In this document: positions 1-6,443 of the stretch, piece after piece
Layout: every line of letters begins with the position of its first letter
How positions within the stretch are numbered: the stretch's first letter is position 1
Assembly: GCA_027322375.1 (NCBI GenBank)
Contig: DAHVRS010000070.1
Coordinates: 1-9,928, forward strand
Source of the DNA: Brachybacterium sp.
Lineage (GTDB): Bacteria; Actinomycetota; Actinomycetes; Actinomycetales; Dermabacteraceae
Reading direction: 5' to 3'
DNA length: 9,928 bases
The notes under the pieces: model-generated
The model's database searches: none
What the model was told of the DNA's origin: nothing
Seen by the model: the letters and a program-made list of their open reading frames with translations, nothing else
Program-made: the position numbers and the translations under genes

Positions 1-245
1 CGGGCAAGCACGGCGGGGCGACCGACGCCTTCACGACCCTCGTGGTGCTGGTGCCGGACAGGCCCGGCGAGCTCGCGCGTCTGCTCACCGAGATCGGGCA
101 GATCGGCGTGAACCTCGAGGACCTCCGCCTGGAGCACGAGATCGGCCGCGCCGTGGGCCTCGCCCACGTCTCGATCGTCGCCGGCCGTGAGGACCTGCTC
201 ACGCGGGAGCTCGACGCACGGGGCTGGACCGTCGCGGAGGCGTGA
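1..245 (+). CDS. tyrA: Prephenate dehydrogenase, C-terminal ACT domain (5' end missing)
   Basis: This is the last 80 or so codons of a gene that begins before the window; the frame starts at base 3 and ends with TGA at 243-245. The visible part reads GKHGG, then a beta strand leading into VPDRPGELARLL, then GVNLEDLRLEH and GLAHVSIV. That is the pattern of an ACT regulatory domain, with the ligand-loop PDRPGEL motif. In actinobacterial TyrA an ACT domain of this kind follows the catalytic part, and the preceding GKHGG stretch is also typical. TyrA oxidatively decarboxylates prephenate to 4-hydroxyphenylpyruvate for tyrosine synthesis in the cytoplasm; the ACT domain usually mediates amino-acid feedback. 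The next gene starts only 20 bases downstream and is cmk-der, a common actinobacterial order that supports the call. The catalytic domain is not visible, so another ACT-ending enzyme is possible but unlikely. Confidence 0.85.
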   Translation, partial: GKHGGATDAFTTLVVLVPDRPGELARLLTEIGQIGVNLEDLRLEHEIGRAVGLAHVSIVAGREDLLTRELDARGWTVAEA

Positions 246-253
246 TCGCCCCG

Positions 254-259
254 TATCCT
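254..259 (+). promoter_or_regulatory. -10 element TATCCT of a probable leaderless promoter for cmk-der
   Basis: TATCCT fits the actinobacterial -10 pattern TANNNT. Six bases separate it from the ATG at 266, which puts the expected transcription start at or next to the A of the start codon. There is no Shine-Dalgarno sequence before the ATG. No convincing -35 hexamer lies about 17 bases upstream, which is common for such promoters. The gene may also be read through from tyrA. Confidence 0.6.
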
Positions 260-265
260 TGACGG

Positions 266-2530
266 ATGCACACCATCGCGCCGCACGGCCCCCACGGCAC
301 CGACAGCTCCGGCCCGGGCGAGGGCATCGTCATCGCGATCGACGGCCCCGCCGGCTCCGGCAAGTCCACCGTCTCCCGCCTCGTCGCCGAGGCGCTGGAC
401 GGCGGCATGCTCGACACCGGGGCGATGTACCGGGCCGTGGCCTGGTACTGCCTCGAGCAGGGCATCGACCTCTCCGACCGCGAGGCCGTGGCCCGCGCCG
501 CAGAGGAGATCGATCTCGTGCTCGGCACCGACCCGGCCGGGGCGACCGTCGTGGTGGGCGGCACCGACATCACCTCCGAGATCCGCACCGAGCGCATCGC
601 GACCCACGTCTCGACCGTCGCGACGAACACCCTGGTGCGTCCGATCCTCCAGCAGCGCCAGCGCGACCTCCTGTACAAGGGGGCGGCTGAGCGCGGCTCC
701 TGCGTCGCCGAGGGTCGCGACATCACCACTGTCGTCGCGCCCGATGCGCAGGTGCGCGTGCTGCTGACCGCCTCCGACGAGGAGCGCATGCGCCGCCGCG
801 CCGCCGAGCTCGGCCTCGCCGACGACGAGGACACCCGCGCCCGCATGGCCGACCAGGTCCTGCGCCGGGACCGCGACGATTCGACCGTCTCCGACTTCCT
901 CACCGCGGCCGAGGGCGTGCACGAGCTGGACACCACCGGCCTCAGCATCGAGGACGTCGTCGAGAAGGTGCTCATGCTCGTCGCCGAGGCGGAGTCCGCG
1001 CAGGAGGAGGCGCTGCACGGCGCCGCCGAGCCCGCGCCCCGCACCGCCGCGGCGTCGGCCGGGGACTCCGGCGCCGGCGCAGCCGCAGGGGACGGCCCCT
1101 CCGATGAGGACATCGAGACCGCGCTGCGCGCGGGTCTGTCCGAGTACGACCTCGACGAGGAGGACCTCGCGCTGCTCACGGGCGAGGAGGGCGAGCGGGC
1201 GCGCCCCACCGTGCAGCGCTCGCTGCCCGTGGTCGCCGTCGTCGGCCGCCCGAACGTTGGCAAGTCCACCCTCGTCAACCGCATCATCGGCCGCCGTGAG
1301 GCCGTCGTCGAGGACCGGCCGGGCGTCACCCGCGACCGCGTCTTCTACGAGGCCGAATGGGCGGGGAAGGACTTCTGGCTCGTCGACACCGGCGGCTGGG
1401 AGGACCGCGTCCAGGGCATCGCCTATCGCGTCGCTGAGCAGGCCGAGGTCGCCGTGTCCCTCGCGGACGTGGTCCTGTTCGTCGTCGACGCGAACGTGGG
1501 CATCACGACCACCGACGAGCAGCTGCTCAAGGTGCTGCGCAAGGCGAACGTCCCGATCGTGCTGGTTGCGAACAAGGTCGATGACCAGCGCGGCGAGCTC
1601 GAGGCCGCGGCGCTGTGGAACCTGGGCCTGGGGGAGCCGTATGCGGTCTCCGCCCTCCATGGCCGCGGCTCCGGTGACCTGCTGGATGCGCTCGTCGCCG
1701 CGATGCCGGAGGAGGGGCGCGGCAGCCCCGCCGACCACGGCCCGCGCCGCGTCGCCCTCGTGGGCCGCCCGAACGTGGGCAAGTCCTCCCTGCTGAACCG
1801 TCTCGCGGGGGAGAGCCGCGTCGTGGTCGACGACGTCGCCGGCACCACCCGCGACCCGGTCGACGAGAAGATCACCCTGGGCGGGCGCGAGTGGACCTTC
1901 GTGGACACCGCCGGCATCCGCCGCCGCTTCCTGCAGTCCCAGGGCGCCGACTACTACGCCTCCCTCCGCACCCGTGCGGCGCTGGACCGGGCCGAGGTCG
2001 CCGTCGTGCTGCTCGAGGCGAACGAGCCGCTGTCCACCCAGGACCTGAAGATCATCGACATGGTCGTCGAGTCCGGGCGCGCGCTCGTGCTCGCCTTCAA
2101 CAAGTGGGACCTGCTCGACGAGGACCGTCGCCGCGCCCTCGAGCACGAGATCGAACGGGATCTGGGCCATGTCGCCTGGGCACCGCGCGTGAACCTCTCC
2201 GCCCTCACCGGGCGCCACGCGGACAAGCTCGTGCCCGCCCTGGACACGGCGCTGGAGTCGTGGGACCGCCGCATCCCCACCGGCCGCCTGAACGCCTTCC
2301 TGGGTCAGCTGGTCGCGGCGCACCCGCACCCGCTGCGCGGCGGCAAGCAGTCCCGCATCCTCTTCGCGACGCAGGCGCGCACCCGCCCGCCGCGCTTCGT
2401 GATCTTCGCCAGCGGCTTCCTCGAGCACGGCTACCGCCGATTCATCGAGCGTCGTCTCCGCGAGGACTTCTCCTTCCCCGGCTCGCCGATCGTGCTCGGC
2501 GTCCGGATCCGGGAGAAGCGCAAGCGCTGA
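266..2530 (+). CDS. cmk-der: Bifunctional cytidylate kinase / ribosome-assembly GTPase Der (fusion)
   Basis: One 754-residue chain holds two enzymes. Residues about 21-235 are (d)CMP kinase, which phosphorylates CMP/dCMP with ATP: P-loop GPAGSGKST at 27-35, LDTGAMYR at 49-56, GRD at 150-152 and the basic RRDRDDST at 200-207. An Ala-rich, acidic linker of about 80 residues follows. Residues about 320-754 are Der (EngA), a double GTPase needed for 50S subunit assembly: first G1 GRPNVGKST at 327-335 with VDTGG and NKVD; second G1 GRPNVGKSS at 500-508 with VDTAG and NKWD; then a C-terminal KH-like domain ending in REKRKR. In Mycobacterium tuberculosis the two are separate adjacent genes (Rv1712, Rv1713); fused forms are known in some Actinobacteria. 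The ATG at 266 is chosen because the -10 element sits six bases upstream and no other start fits. All expected motifs are intact, with no stop or frame break at the junction. Confidence 0.95.
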   Translation: MHTIAPHGPHGTDSSGPGEGIVIAIDGPAGSGKSTVSRLVAEALDGGMLDTGAMYRAVAWYCLEQGIDLSDREAVARAAEEIDLVLGTDPAGATVVVGGTDITSEIRTERIATHVSTVATNTLVRPILQQRQRDLLYKGAAERGSCVAEGRDITTVVAPDAQVRVLLTASDEERMRRRAAELGLADDEDTRARMADQVLRRDRDDSTVSDFLTAAEGVHELDTTGLSIEDVVEKVLMLVAEAESAQEEALHGAAEPAPRTAAASAGDSGAGAAAGDGPSDEDIETALRAGLSEYDLDEEDLALLTGEEGERARPTVQRSLPVVAVVGRPNVGKSTLVNRIIGRREAVVEDRPGVTRDRVFYEAEWAGKDFWLVDTGGWEDRVQGIAYRVAEQAEVAVSLADVVLFVVDANVGITTTDEQLLKVLRKANVPIVLVANKVDDQRGELEAAALWNLGLGEPYAVSALHGRGSGDLLDALVAAMPEEGRGSPADHGPRRVALVGRPNVGKSSLLNRLAGESRVVVDDVAGTTRDPVDEKITLGGREWTFVDTAGIRRRFLQSQGADYYASLRTRAALDRAEVAVVLLEANEPLSTQDLKIIDMVVESGRALVLAFNKWDLLDEDRRRALEHEIERDLGHVAWAPRVNLSALTGRHADKLVPALDTALESWDRRIPTGRLNAFLGQLVAAHPHPLRGGKQSRILFATQARTRPPRFVIFASGFLEHGYRRFIERRLREDFSFPGSPIVLGVRIREKRKR

Positions 2531-2550
2531 GCCCAGGGGAGGGGTGACCC

Positions 2551-2583
2551 TGCGGCGCGCCCGAGATGCGAGGGCGCGCCGCA
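2551..2583 (+). terminator. Strong hairpin after cmk-der
   Basis: A perfect 12-bp inverted repeat (TGCGGCGCGCCC at 2551-2562, its complement at 2572-2583) encloses a 9-base loop, 20 bases after the cmk-der stop. No T run follows, so it is a hairpin-only terminator of the kind common in high-GC actinobacteria, or an RNA 3'-end stabiliser. It ends 15 bases before the next gene's -10 element. Confidence 0.65.
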
Positions 2584-2597
2584 CCTGCGGGACCACG

Positions 2598-2603
2598 TAT
2601 CGT
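2598..2603 (+). promoter_or_regulatory. -10 element TATCGT of a probable leaderless promoter for the TM2-domain gene
   Basis: TATCGT matches TANNNT and ends seven bases before the ATG at 2611, so the transcript should begin at or just before the start codon. No Shine-Dalgarno sequence is present. The surrounding string CGTATCGTTGA differs at one base from CGTATCCTTGA in front of cmk-der. Confidence 0.6.
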
Positions 2604-2610
2604 TGATGCC

Positions 2611-3279
2611 ATGAGCAACACCGGTGACAACGGCTCCTGGACTCCCCAGGGCGACGACCCCTCGACCGCGGCGACGCCGCAGAACGACCCCTGGGCCGCC
2701 CCGGCCGAGGGCGCCCCGCAGCCTGGCGGAGCTCCGCAGCCCGCTGCGGACCCCTTCGCGCATCAGAACCCGTACGGGCAGCCGAACCCTTACGGTCAGG
2801 CGAGCCCCTATGGCCAGCCCTCCTCCGCCTCCGCCTCGGATCCCTACGCAGCCGAGCAGCACGGTTGGACCCCCGCCGCCGACCCGGCGGGCAGCCAGGG
2901 GGCCGACGGCGCCCAGGCTGGCTACGGCGCACAGCCAGGCTATAGCGCGCAGAGCGCCGACGGTGGCCAGGCAGGGTACGGCGCACAGCCCGGCTACGGA
3001 GAGCAGCCCGGCTATGCCGCGGGCGCGCCCGCCGGCGCCGGCGCCCCGCAGGGTGAGGCGCAGAGCCGCCTGCTCGTGGGCCTGATGGGCATCTTCTTCG
3101 GCTCGCTCGGCGTGCACCGCTTCCTCATGGGCTACACCACGATCGGCATCATCCAGATCGTCGTCACCATCGTCACCTGCGGCTTCGGCAGCCTCTGGGG
3201 CTTCGTCGAGGGCATCATGGTGCTCGCTCGGGCCGAGGCCTTCGAGCGCGACGCCTACGGCCGCCCGCTGAAGGACTGA
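2611..3279 (+). CDS. TM2-domain membrane protein with a Gly/Pro/Gln/Tyr-rich N-terminal tail
   Basis: The protein has 222 residues. Residues 1-150 are disordered-looking and rich in Pro, Gln, Gly, Ala and Tyr. They include PYGQ repeats (NPYGQ, NPYGQ, SPYGQ) and an 18-residue tandem duplication at 97-114 and 115-132 built on QAGYGAQPGY. Residues about 151-205 form a TM2 domain: SRLLVGLMGIFFGSLGVHRF, then a GYTTIGIIQ turn, then a second hydrophobic helix with GSLWGFVEGIMVL. The conserved G-x-H-R-F and G-x-x-Q features are visible. TM2 proteins are two-helix membrane proteins of unknown biochemical role. Here the long tail would project from the membrane; which side cannot be told. The ATG at 2611 is preferred to one at 2566, which lies in the loop of the upstream hairpin, because the -10 element at 2598-2603 would start transcription after 2566. 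The gene is bounded on both sides by hairpins, so it is probably monocistronic. Confidence 0.85.
   Translation: MSNTGDNGSWTPQGDDPSTAATPQNDPWAAPAEGAPQPGGAPQPAADPFAHQNPYGQPNPYGQASPYGQPSSASASDPYAAEQHGWTPAADPAGSQGADGAQAGYGAQPGYSAQSADGGQAGYGAQPGYGEQPGYAAGAPAGAGAPQGEAQSRLLVGLMGIFFGSLGVHRFLMGYTTIGIIQIVVTIVTCGFGSLWGFVEGIMVLARAEAFERDAYGRPLKD
2899..3006 (+). repeat. In-frame 54-bp tandem duplication in the TM2-protein tail
   Basis: Two 54-bp units (2899-2952 and 2953-3006) encode related 18-residue repeats centred on QAGYGAQPGY. The second unit is followed by a partial third copy (EQPGY). The DNA copies differ mainly at silent positions, so this is a diverged rather than a recent duplication. Confidence 0.75.
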
Positions 3280-3284
3280 CCTCG

Positions 3285-3317
3285 CGCCGTCCCGGGAGCG
3301 CGTGCCCCGGGACGGCG
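3285..3317 (+). terminator. Strong hairpin after the TM2-domain gene
   Basis: A perfect 12-bp inverted repeat (CGCCGTCCCGGG at 3285-3296, its complement at 3306-3317) has a 9-base loop and begins five bases after the stop codon. The following bases TCCCTCTCC are pyrimidine-rich but not a T run. It has the same dimensions as the hairpin at 2551-2583 with a different sequence, so both are probably terminators rather than copies of a repeat. Confidence 0.7.
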
Positions 3318-3370
3318 TCCCTCTCCACCCCGCGGCCCCGCCGGTCGCTGACCCGAGGAGCATCCCGCCG

Positions 3371-3649
3371 ATGACCCCGCCCACCCTGCAGTCTGTGCCC
3401 GATCGCCAGAAGCTCCAGACCCACGCGATCCTGCTGATCGTCTTCGGTGCGCTGTGCGGGAGCATGATCCCGTCGATCTTCGGGATCATCGCGCTGGTCC
3501 AGCTCGACACCAACCCCGACTCCGCGCGGACGATGAACAAGGTCGGCTGGATCATCCTCTGGGTCTGCATCGGCCTGATCGTGCTGGCGATCCTCGCCTA
3601 CGTCCTCCTCCTCGGCGGGATCTTCGGCGCGGCGATCCTCAGCAGCTGA
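3371..3649 (+). CDS. Small membrane protein with two transmembrane helices
   Basis: This gene encodes 92 residues. A polar N-terminus (MTPPTLQSVPDRQKLQTH) is followed by helix 1 at about 19-43, a short polar loop with QLDTNPDSARTMNK, and helix 2 at about 58-82, ending in LSS. The order of hydrophobic helix, polar loop with N/D and basic residues, then second helix resembles small CD225/dispanin or DUF4190-type proteins, but I see no diagnostic motif and would not assign a family. ATG 3371 is chosen because GAGGAG at 3355-3360 lies ten bases upstream. An in-frame GTG at 3302 would start inside the loop of the preceding terminator hairpin and is rejected. The TM2-domain gene next door has the same architecture of polar N-terminus plus two helices, so related roles at the membrane are possible, but this is inference. 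Confidence 0.7.
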   Translation: MTPPTLQSVPDRQKLQTHAILLIVFGALCGSMIPSIFGIIALVQLDTNPDSARTMNKVGWIILWVCIGLIVLAILAYVLLLGGIFGAAILSS

Positions 3650-3711
3650 GCTCCCGCCGCCCACTGCATCCGCTGCACGCTGCCTCTGCCGCCCGCCGCA
3701 TCCGTCACCTC

Positions 3712-3718
3712 GGAAGGA
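3712..3718 (+). promoter_or_regulatory. Ribosome-binding site that points to a non-standard start for the Nudix gene
   Basis: GGAAGGA is the only good Shine-Dalgarno sequence before the Nudix gene. It lies six bases before an in-frame ATC at 3725 and 24 bases before the first standard start (GTG at 3743). The other genes here with clear sites have spacings of 5 to 10 bases. Confidence 0.6.
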
Positions 3719-3742
3719 CCCGTCATCGCCACCCCGGACTTC

Positions 3743-4201
3743 GTGCTCGCCCTGCGCGAGCGCATCGGCCACGACCTGCTGTGGATGCCCGGCGTGACCG
3801 CGCTCGTCGTGGACCGGCGTCGCACCCGGATGCTCGCGGTGCGCCGTGCGGACGACGGCACCTGGACCCCGGTCACCGGCATCATCGACCCCGGCGAGGA
3901 GCCGGCCCGCGCGGCGGTGCGCGAGGTCGCCGAGGAGGCCGGGATCGCCTGCACCGCCCTGCAGCTGCTGGACGTGCGCACCCTCCCGCCGATCACCTAC
4001 CCGAACGGTGACCGGGCCCAGTACCTCGATCTGTGCTTCCTGTGCGAAGCGGATGATGACACCGAGCCCCACCCCGCCGACGGTGAGAACACCGAGGCGC
4101 GCTGGTTCCCGCTCACCGACCCACCGGAGATGAACGACCGCTTCATGGAGCAGCTCGCCCTCGCCCGCCGCGGCACCACCGCTGCACGCTTCCGCCGATG
4201 A
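3743..4201 (+). CDS. Nudix hydrolase
   Basis: Nudix enzymes hydrolyse nucleoside diphosphates linked to another group, such as oxidised nucleotides or nucleotide sugars; the substrate here cannot be told. The Nudix box is perfect: from G46, GIIDPGE, seven residues, then REVAEEAGI (residues 46-68), with all metal-binding glutamates present. The N-terminus (LRERIGHDLLWMPGVTALVVD) and the late ARWFPLTDPPEM segment are typical of actinobacterial ADP-ribose-pyrophosphatase-like Nudix proteins. The coordinate given uses GTG 3743, the first standard start codon in this frame after the upstream stop at 3647-3649. Real translation more likely begins at ATC 3725 (adding I/M-A-T-P-D-F, 158 residues in all), because the ribosome-binding site GGAAGGA is six bases before it and relatives as I recall them begin with a similar M-x-x-P-x-F. 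The stop overlaps the next gene's start (ATGA), implying a two-gene operon. Confidence 0.9.
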   Translation: MLALRERIGHDLLWMPGVTALVVDRRRTRMLAVRRADDGTWTPVTGIIDPGEEPARAAVREVAEEAGIACTALQLLDVRTLPPITYPNGDRAQYLDLCFLCEADDDTEPHPADGENTEARWFPLTDPPEMNDRFMEQLALARRGTTAARFRR

Positions 4202-4893
4202 CCCCGCCCTACACGCCGAGCCCCCACCCCCTCGGCCCCGGCTCGCGCCCTCTCGCCGCGGGCCCACGCCGTCCCGGACCCGGCACGATGCCGCTGCCCG
4301 GCACGCGGGTGAGGATCCCGTTGACCGACCGGGTCGGCGATGAGGGGACCGTGCGCGTCCTCGCCGCACCCCGCCGCGACATGGTGCGCGGGGGACGCCT
4401 CAGCCCCGTGCTCGAACCCTTCGCGGACGCGCTCCTCGTGGATGCCTGGATCGGGGAGAAGCTCGTGCTGCCCGGCGCCTGGGTGCAGACCGAGGTGCTC
4501 GAGCGAGGAACGGCGATCTCGCCCGTCCCCGTCGCCGCCGCGGACCTGCGCCCGCCCGCCGTCATCGCCGGCACGCCCGACCGCGCCGCGCTGTGCTGGG
4601 GCGAGACCGTCTGGCCGCTGGACCTCGGGGGAGTGGTCTCCATCCCCATGGCCTCCCGCGCAGCGCCGCATCCGCTCTCACGCCTGCGCCGCCTGCTGAT
4701 GGTCGCCGCGGGCCGGCGTGCGGAGATCGCATTGACGCTCTGGCAGGACCCGGACTTCGAGATTCCCTGGCACGACGTCCGCCTGCTTCCGCGCGCCGCC
4801 GCCTGGTTCGAGCTCGCCCAGGTCCCCACCGGCATGCGCTACGCCGACGCGGAAGCGCACCAGGGCGTGGGCCGCGCCCGCCCCCGCGACTGA
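4198..4893 (+). CDS. Hypothetical protein coupled to the Nudix gene
   Basis: I do not recognise this 231-residue protein. The first 30 or so residues are Pro/Gly/Arg-rich and probably disordered. The rest looks like a soluble globular protein of mixed strands and helices: LPGTRVRIPLTDRVGDEGTV, then VLEPFADALLVDAWIGEKLVLPGAW, a Trp-containing middle (ALCWGETVWPLDLGG), a basic helix PLSRLRRLLMVAAGRRAEIAL, and an end with WHDVRLLPRAAAWFELAQ. There is no signal peptide, membrane helix or familiar catalytic motif. Its ATG overlaps the Nudix stop by ATGA, so the two are probably translationally coupled. An alternative start is ATG 4288 (residue 31), which would remove the Pro-rich leader, but it lacks a clear ribosome-binding site. 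Coding is supported by the length, the strongly GC-biased third codon positions and the tight overlap. Confidence 0.7.
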   Translation: MTPPYTPSPHPLGPGSRPLAAGPRRPGPGTMPLPGTRVRIPLTDRVGDEGTVRVLAAPRRDMVRGGRLSPVLEPFADALLVDAWIGEKLVLPGAWVQTEVLERGTAISPVPVAAADLRPPAVIAGTPDRAALCWGETVWPLDLGGVVSIPMASRAAPHPLSRLRRLLMVAAGRRAEIALTLWQDPDFEIPWHDVRLLPRAAAWFELAQVPTGMRYADAEAHQGVGRARPRD

Positions 4894-4920
4894 GCCCTCG
4901 CACCGGGACGGCACTCACCA

Positions 4921-4956
4921 GGCCCGTCGGATGTGGCAACACTCACATGTCGGGCC
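4921..4956 (+). other. Imperfect inverted repeat after the hypothetical gene
   Basis: GGCCCG at 4921-4926 can pair with CGGGCC at 4951-4956, and ATGTG at 4931-4935 with CACAT at 4944-4948, leaving an internal loop of 4 and 2 bases and an 8-base tip. It could be a weak terminator for the Nudix operon. It contains the CRP-like site at 4932-4947, which explains the inner symmetry equally well. Confidence 0.4.
4932..4947 (+). promoter_or_regulatory. CRP/GlxR-like operator before the sugar importer operon
   Basis: TGTGGCAACACTCACA matches the CRP-family consensus TGTGA-N6-TCACA at nine of ten fixed positions, the one difference being G for A at the fifth base. Its centre is about 82 bases upstream of the start expected from the -10 element at 5010-5015, a spacing compatible with activation. 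CRP-family control of sugar transporters is well established in actinobacteria. The regulator itself is not in the window. Confidence 0.5.
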
Positions 4957-5009
4957 TCAGAGGCGCGCCCGGGACCCTTGCGCTCGCGGATGTGCCGCGG
5001 CTCACCCGC

Positions 5010-5015
5010 TAGTGT
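5010..5015 (+). promoter_or_regulatory. Candidate -10 element of the sugar importer operon
   Basis: TAGTGT fits TANNNT and would start transcription near 5022, giving a leader of about 27 bases with the ribosome-binding site GAGGAGG (5037-5043) before GTG 5049. No good -35 hexamer is seen at normal spacing, which fits a promoter needing an activator. Confidence 0.45.
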
Positions 5016-5048
5016 CGTGGGCCGATTGCCGTCGACGAGGAGGTCTTC

Positions 5049-6443
5049 GTGGCCCCATCAGCTTCCCCCCGGCCCGGACCGGACCGACGCACGGTCCTGC
5101 GGTTCACCGCCGGCGCCGCCGCTCTGCTGCCGCTCGCAGCCCTCGCCGGATGCTCCGGCGGCGCGCGCGATGCGAACACGCTGAGGATCGCGTTCCAGCA
5201 GTTCGGCTCGAACACGATCAAGCAGGAGTGGATCGAGCGGGCCGCCCAGCAGTTCTCCGCCGAGAACCCCGAGCTCGTCGTCGAGCTCGTGCCGATCGTC
5301 GCCTCGGAGAACGACTACTTCACCAAGAACGAGCTGCTCATGAGCTCGCCGCGGACGAGCCCCGACCTCGTCTACGAGGACTCCTTCCTCCTGCTCTCGG
5401 ACGTGGGGGCTGGATATCTTCAGCCGATCACCGACCTGGTCGAGGGCTGGGAGCACTGGGACGACATCGCCGACGCCTCGAAGCTCGCCGTCACCGGCGA
5501 GGACGGCGAGGTCTACGGCGTCCCGATCACCACCGACACCCGCGCGATCTGGTACCACCGCGAGGTGTTCGAGCAGGCAGGGCTGCCCACCGACTGGCAG
5601 CCCACCAGCTGGGAGGACGTGCTCGATGCGGCCCGGGCCATCAAGGACTCCGACGTCGAGGCGACCCCGTTCCTCATGTACGCCGGGACGCCGCAGGGGG
5701 AGAAGGCCTCGATGCAGGGCTTCGAGATGCTGCTGTACGGCACGGCCGATGGCACCGGGCTGTACGACGAGGACGCCGGGAAGTGGATCGTCGGCTCGCA
5801 GGGCTTCATCGACTCCCTCGGCTTCCTCTCCACGATCGTCGAGGAGGAGCTGACCCTCTCGCTCGGCCAGCTGCTGGACCCGAACATCTCCGAGCAGGTC
5901 TACACCTCGCTCCTGCCAGAGGCGAAGCTCGGCATGCTCATCGACGGCTCCTGGATCTCCCAGAACTGGACCGAGTCCGCAGGCCGGCCCTGGCCCGAAT
6001 GGCCGGACGTCGTAGGGCTCGCGGACATGCCCACCCAGGACGGCGGCGGCACCGGCACGGTCACCCTCGCCGGCGGCTGGGGGCTGTCCATCCCCGAGCA
6101 CGTCACCGACCGCGAGATCGCCTTCCGCTTCCTGGAGATGCTGGTCTCGACCGAGACGCTCGTGGACTACGCGATCGCGGACAACCACATCACCGTGCGC
6201 GCCGACGTCGCCGAGCAGGAGGCGTATCTCAGCTATTCCCCAGCGGTCGAATACTTCACCGACCTGCTGGAGACCGCCTACTACCGGCCGGCCCTGCCCG
6301 CCTATCCGGAGGTGTCCTCCGCGATCCAGGAGGCGATGGAAGCGGTGCTGACCGGCACCATCCCCGAGGCGGCGGCTGCCGCCTATGACGCCACGGTGCG
6401 CGACATCGTCGGCGAGGAGAACGTGCAGGAGGCCGGACGATGA
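5049..6443 (+). CDS. Sugar ABC transporter substrate-binding lipoprotein (CUT1-type)
   Basis: This 464-residue protein is the extracellular solute-binding subunit of a carbohydrate importer. The N-terminus has a twin-arginine motif (DRRTVLRF at 12-19), a hydrophobic stretch and a lipobox LAGC with the lipidated cysteine at position 35. It is therefore probably exported folded through Tat and anchored outside the membrane. The mature part follows the family 1 binding-protein pattern: LRIAFQQFGSN, TKNELLMSSPRTSPDLVYEDS, VYGVPITTDTRAIWYHREVFEQAGLP, WEDVLDAARAIK, LGMLIDGSW, and GGWGLSIPEHVTDREIAFRFLEML near the end. GTG 5049 is set by GAGGAGG at 5037-5043, five bases upstream, and by the complete signal peptide it yields. 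The stop overlaps the first permease start (ATGA). The sugar cannot be told from sequence; oligosaccharide or alpha-glucoside ligands are typical of the family. Confidence 0.92.
   Translation: MAPSASPRPGPDRRTVLRFTAGAAALLPLAALAGCSGGARDANTLRIAFQQFGSNTIKQEWIERAAQQFSAENPELVVELVPIVASENDYFTKNELLMSSPRTSPDLVYEDSFLLLSDVGAGYLQPITDLVEGWEHWDDIADASKLAVTGEDGEVYGVPITTDTRAIWYHREVFEQAGLPTDWQPTSWEDVLDAARAIKDSDVEATPFLMYAGTPQGEKASMQGFEMLLYGTADGTGLYDEDAGKWIVGSQGFIDSLGFLSTIVEEELTLSLGQLLDPNISEQVYTSLLPEAKLGMLIDGSWISQNWTESAGRPWPEWPDVVGLADMPTQDGGGTGTVTLAGGWGLSIPEHVTDREIAFRFLEMLVSTETLVDYAIADNHITVRADVAEQEAYLSYSPAVEYFTDLLETAYYRPALPAYPEVSSAIQEAMEAVLTGTIPEAAAAAYDATVRDIVGEENVQEAGR

Noticed and set aside
199..1329. 376-residue minus-strand frame over the kinase region
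   Set aside because: Ser/Arg-rich product with no motifs, fully inside the well-supported cmk-der gene.
1761..1786. Near-repeat of the DNA at 1244-1269
   Set aside because: These are the two Walker A (GRPNVGKS) segments of the two Der GTPase domains, an ancient internal duplication and not a mobile repeat.
2566..2610. Upstream ATG giving a TM2 protein 15 residues longer
   Set aside because: It is in the loop of the 2551-2583 hairpin and upstream of the -10 element 2598-2603, so it would not be on the predicted transcript.
3302..3370. GTG start adding 23 residues to the small membrane protein
   Set aside because: It falls in the loop of the 3285-3317 hairpin and has no ribosome-binding site, whereas ATG 3371 has GAGGAG upstream.
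2431..4671. Long minus-strand frames of 379, 384 and 224 residues
   Set aside because: They cross terminators, intergenic spaces and genes on the + strand with clear domains. Their products are low-complexity Arg/Gly/Ala sequences.
4931..6388. 485-residue open frame on the + strand in a shifted frame
   Set aside because: Its product is almost all Arg, Pro, Gly and Ala, typical of an out-of-frame reading of the binding-protein gene. Its start lies inside the CRP-like site.
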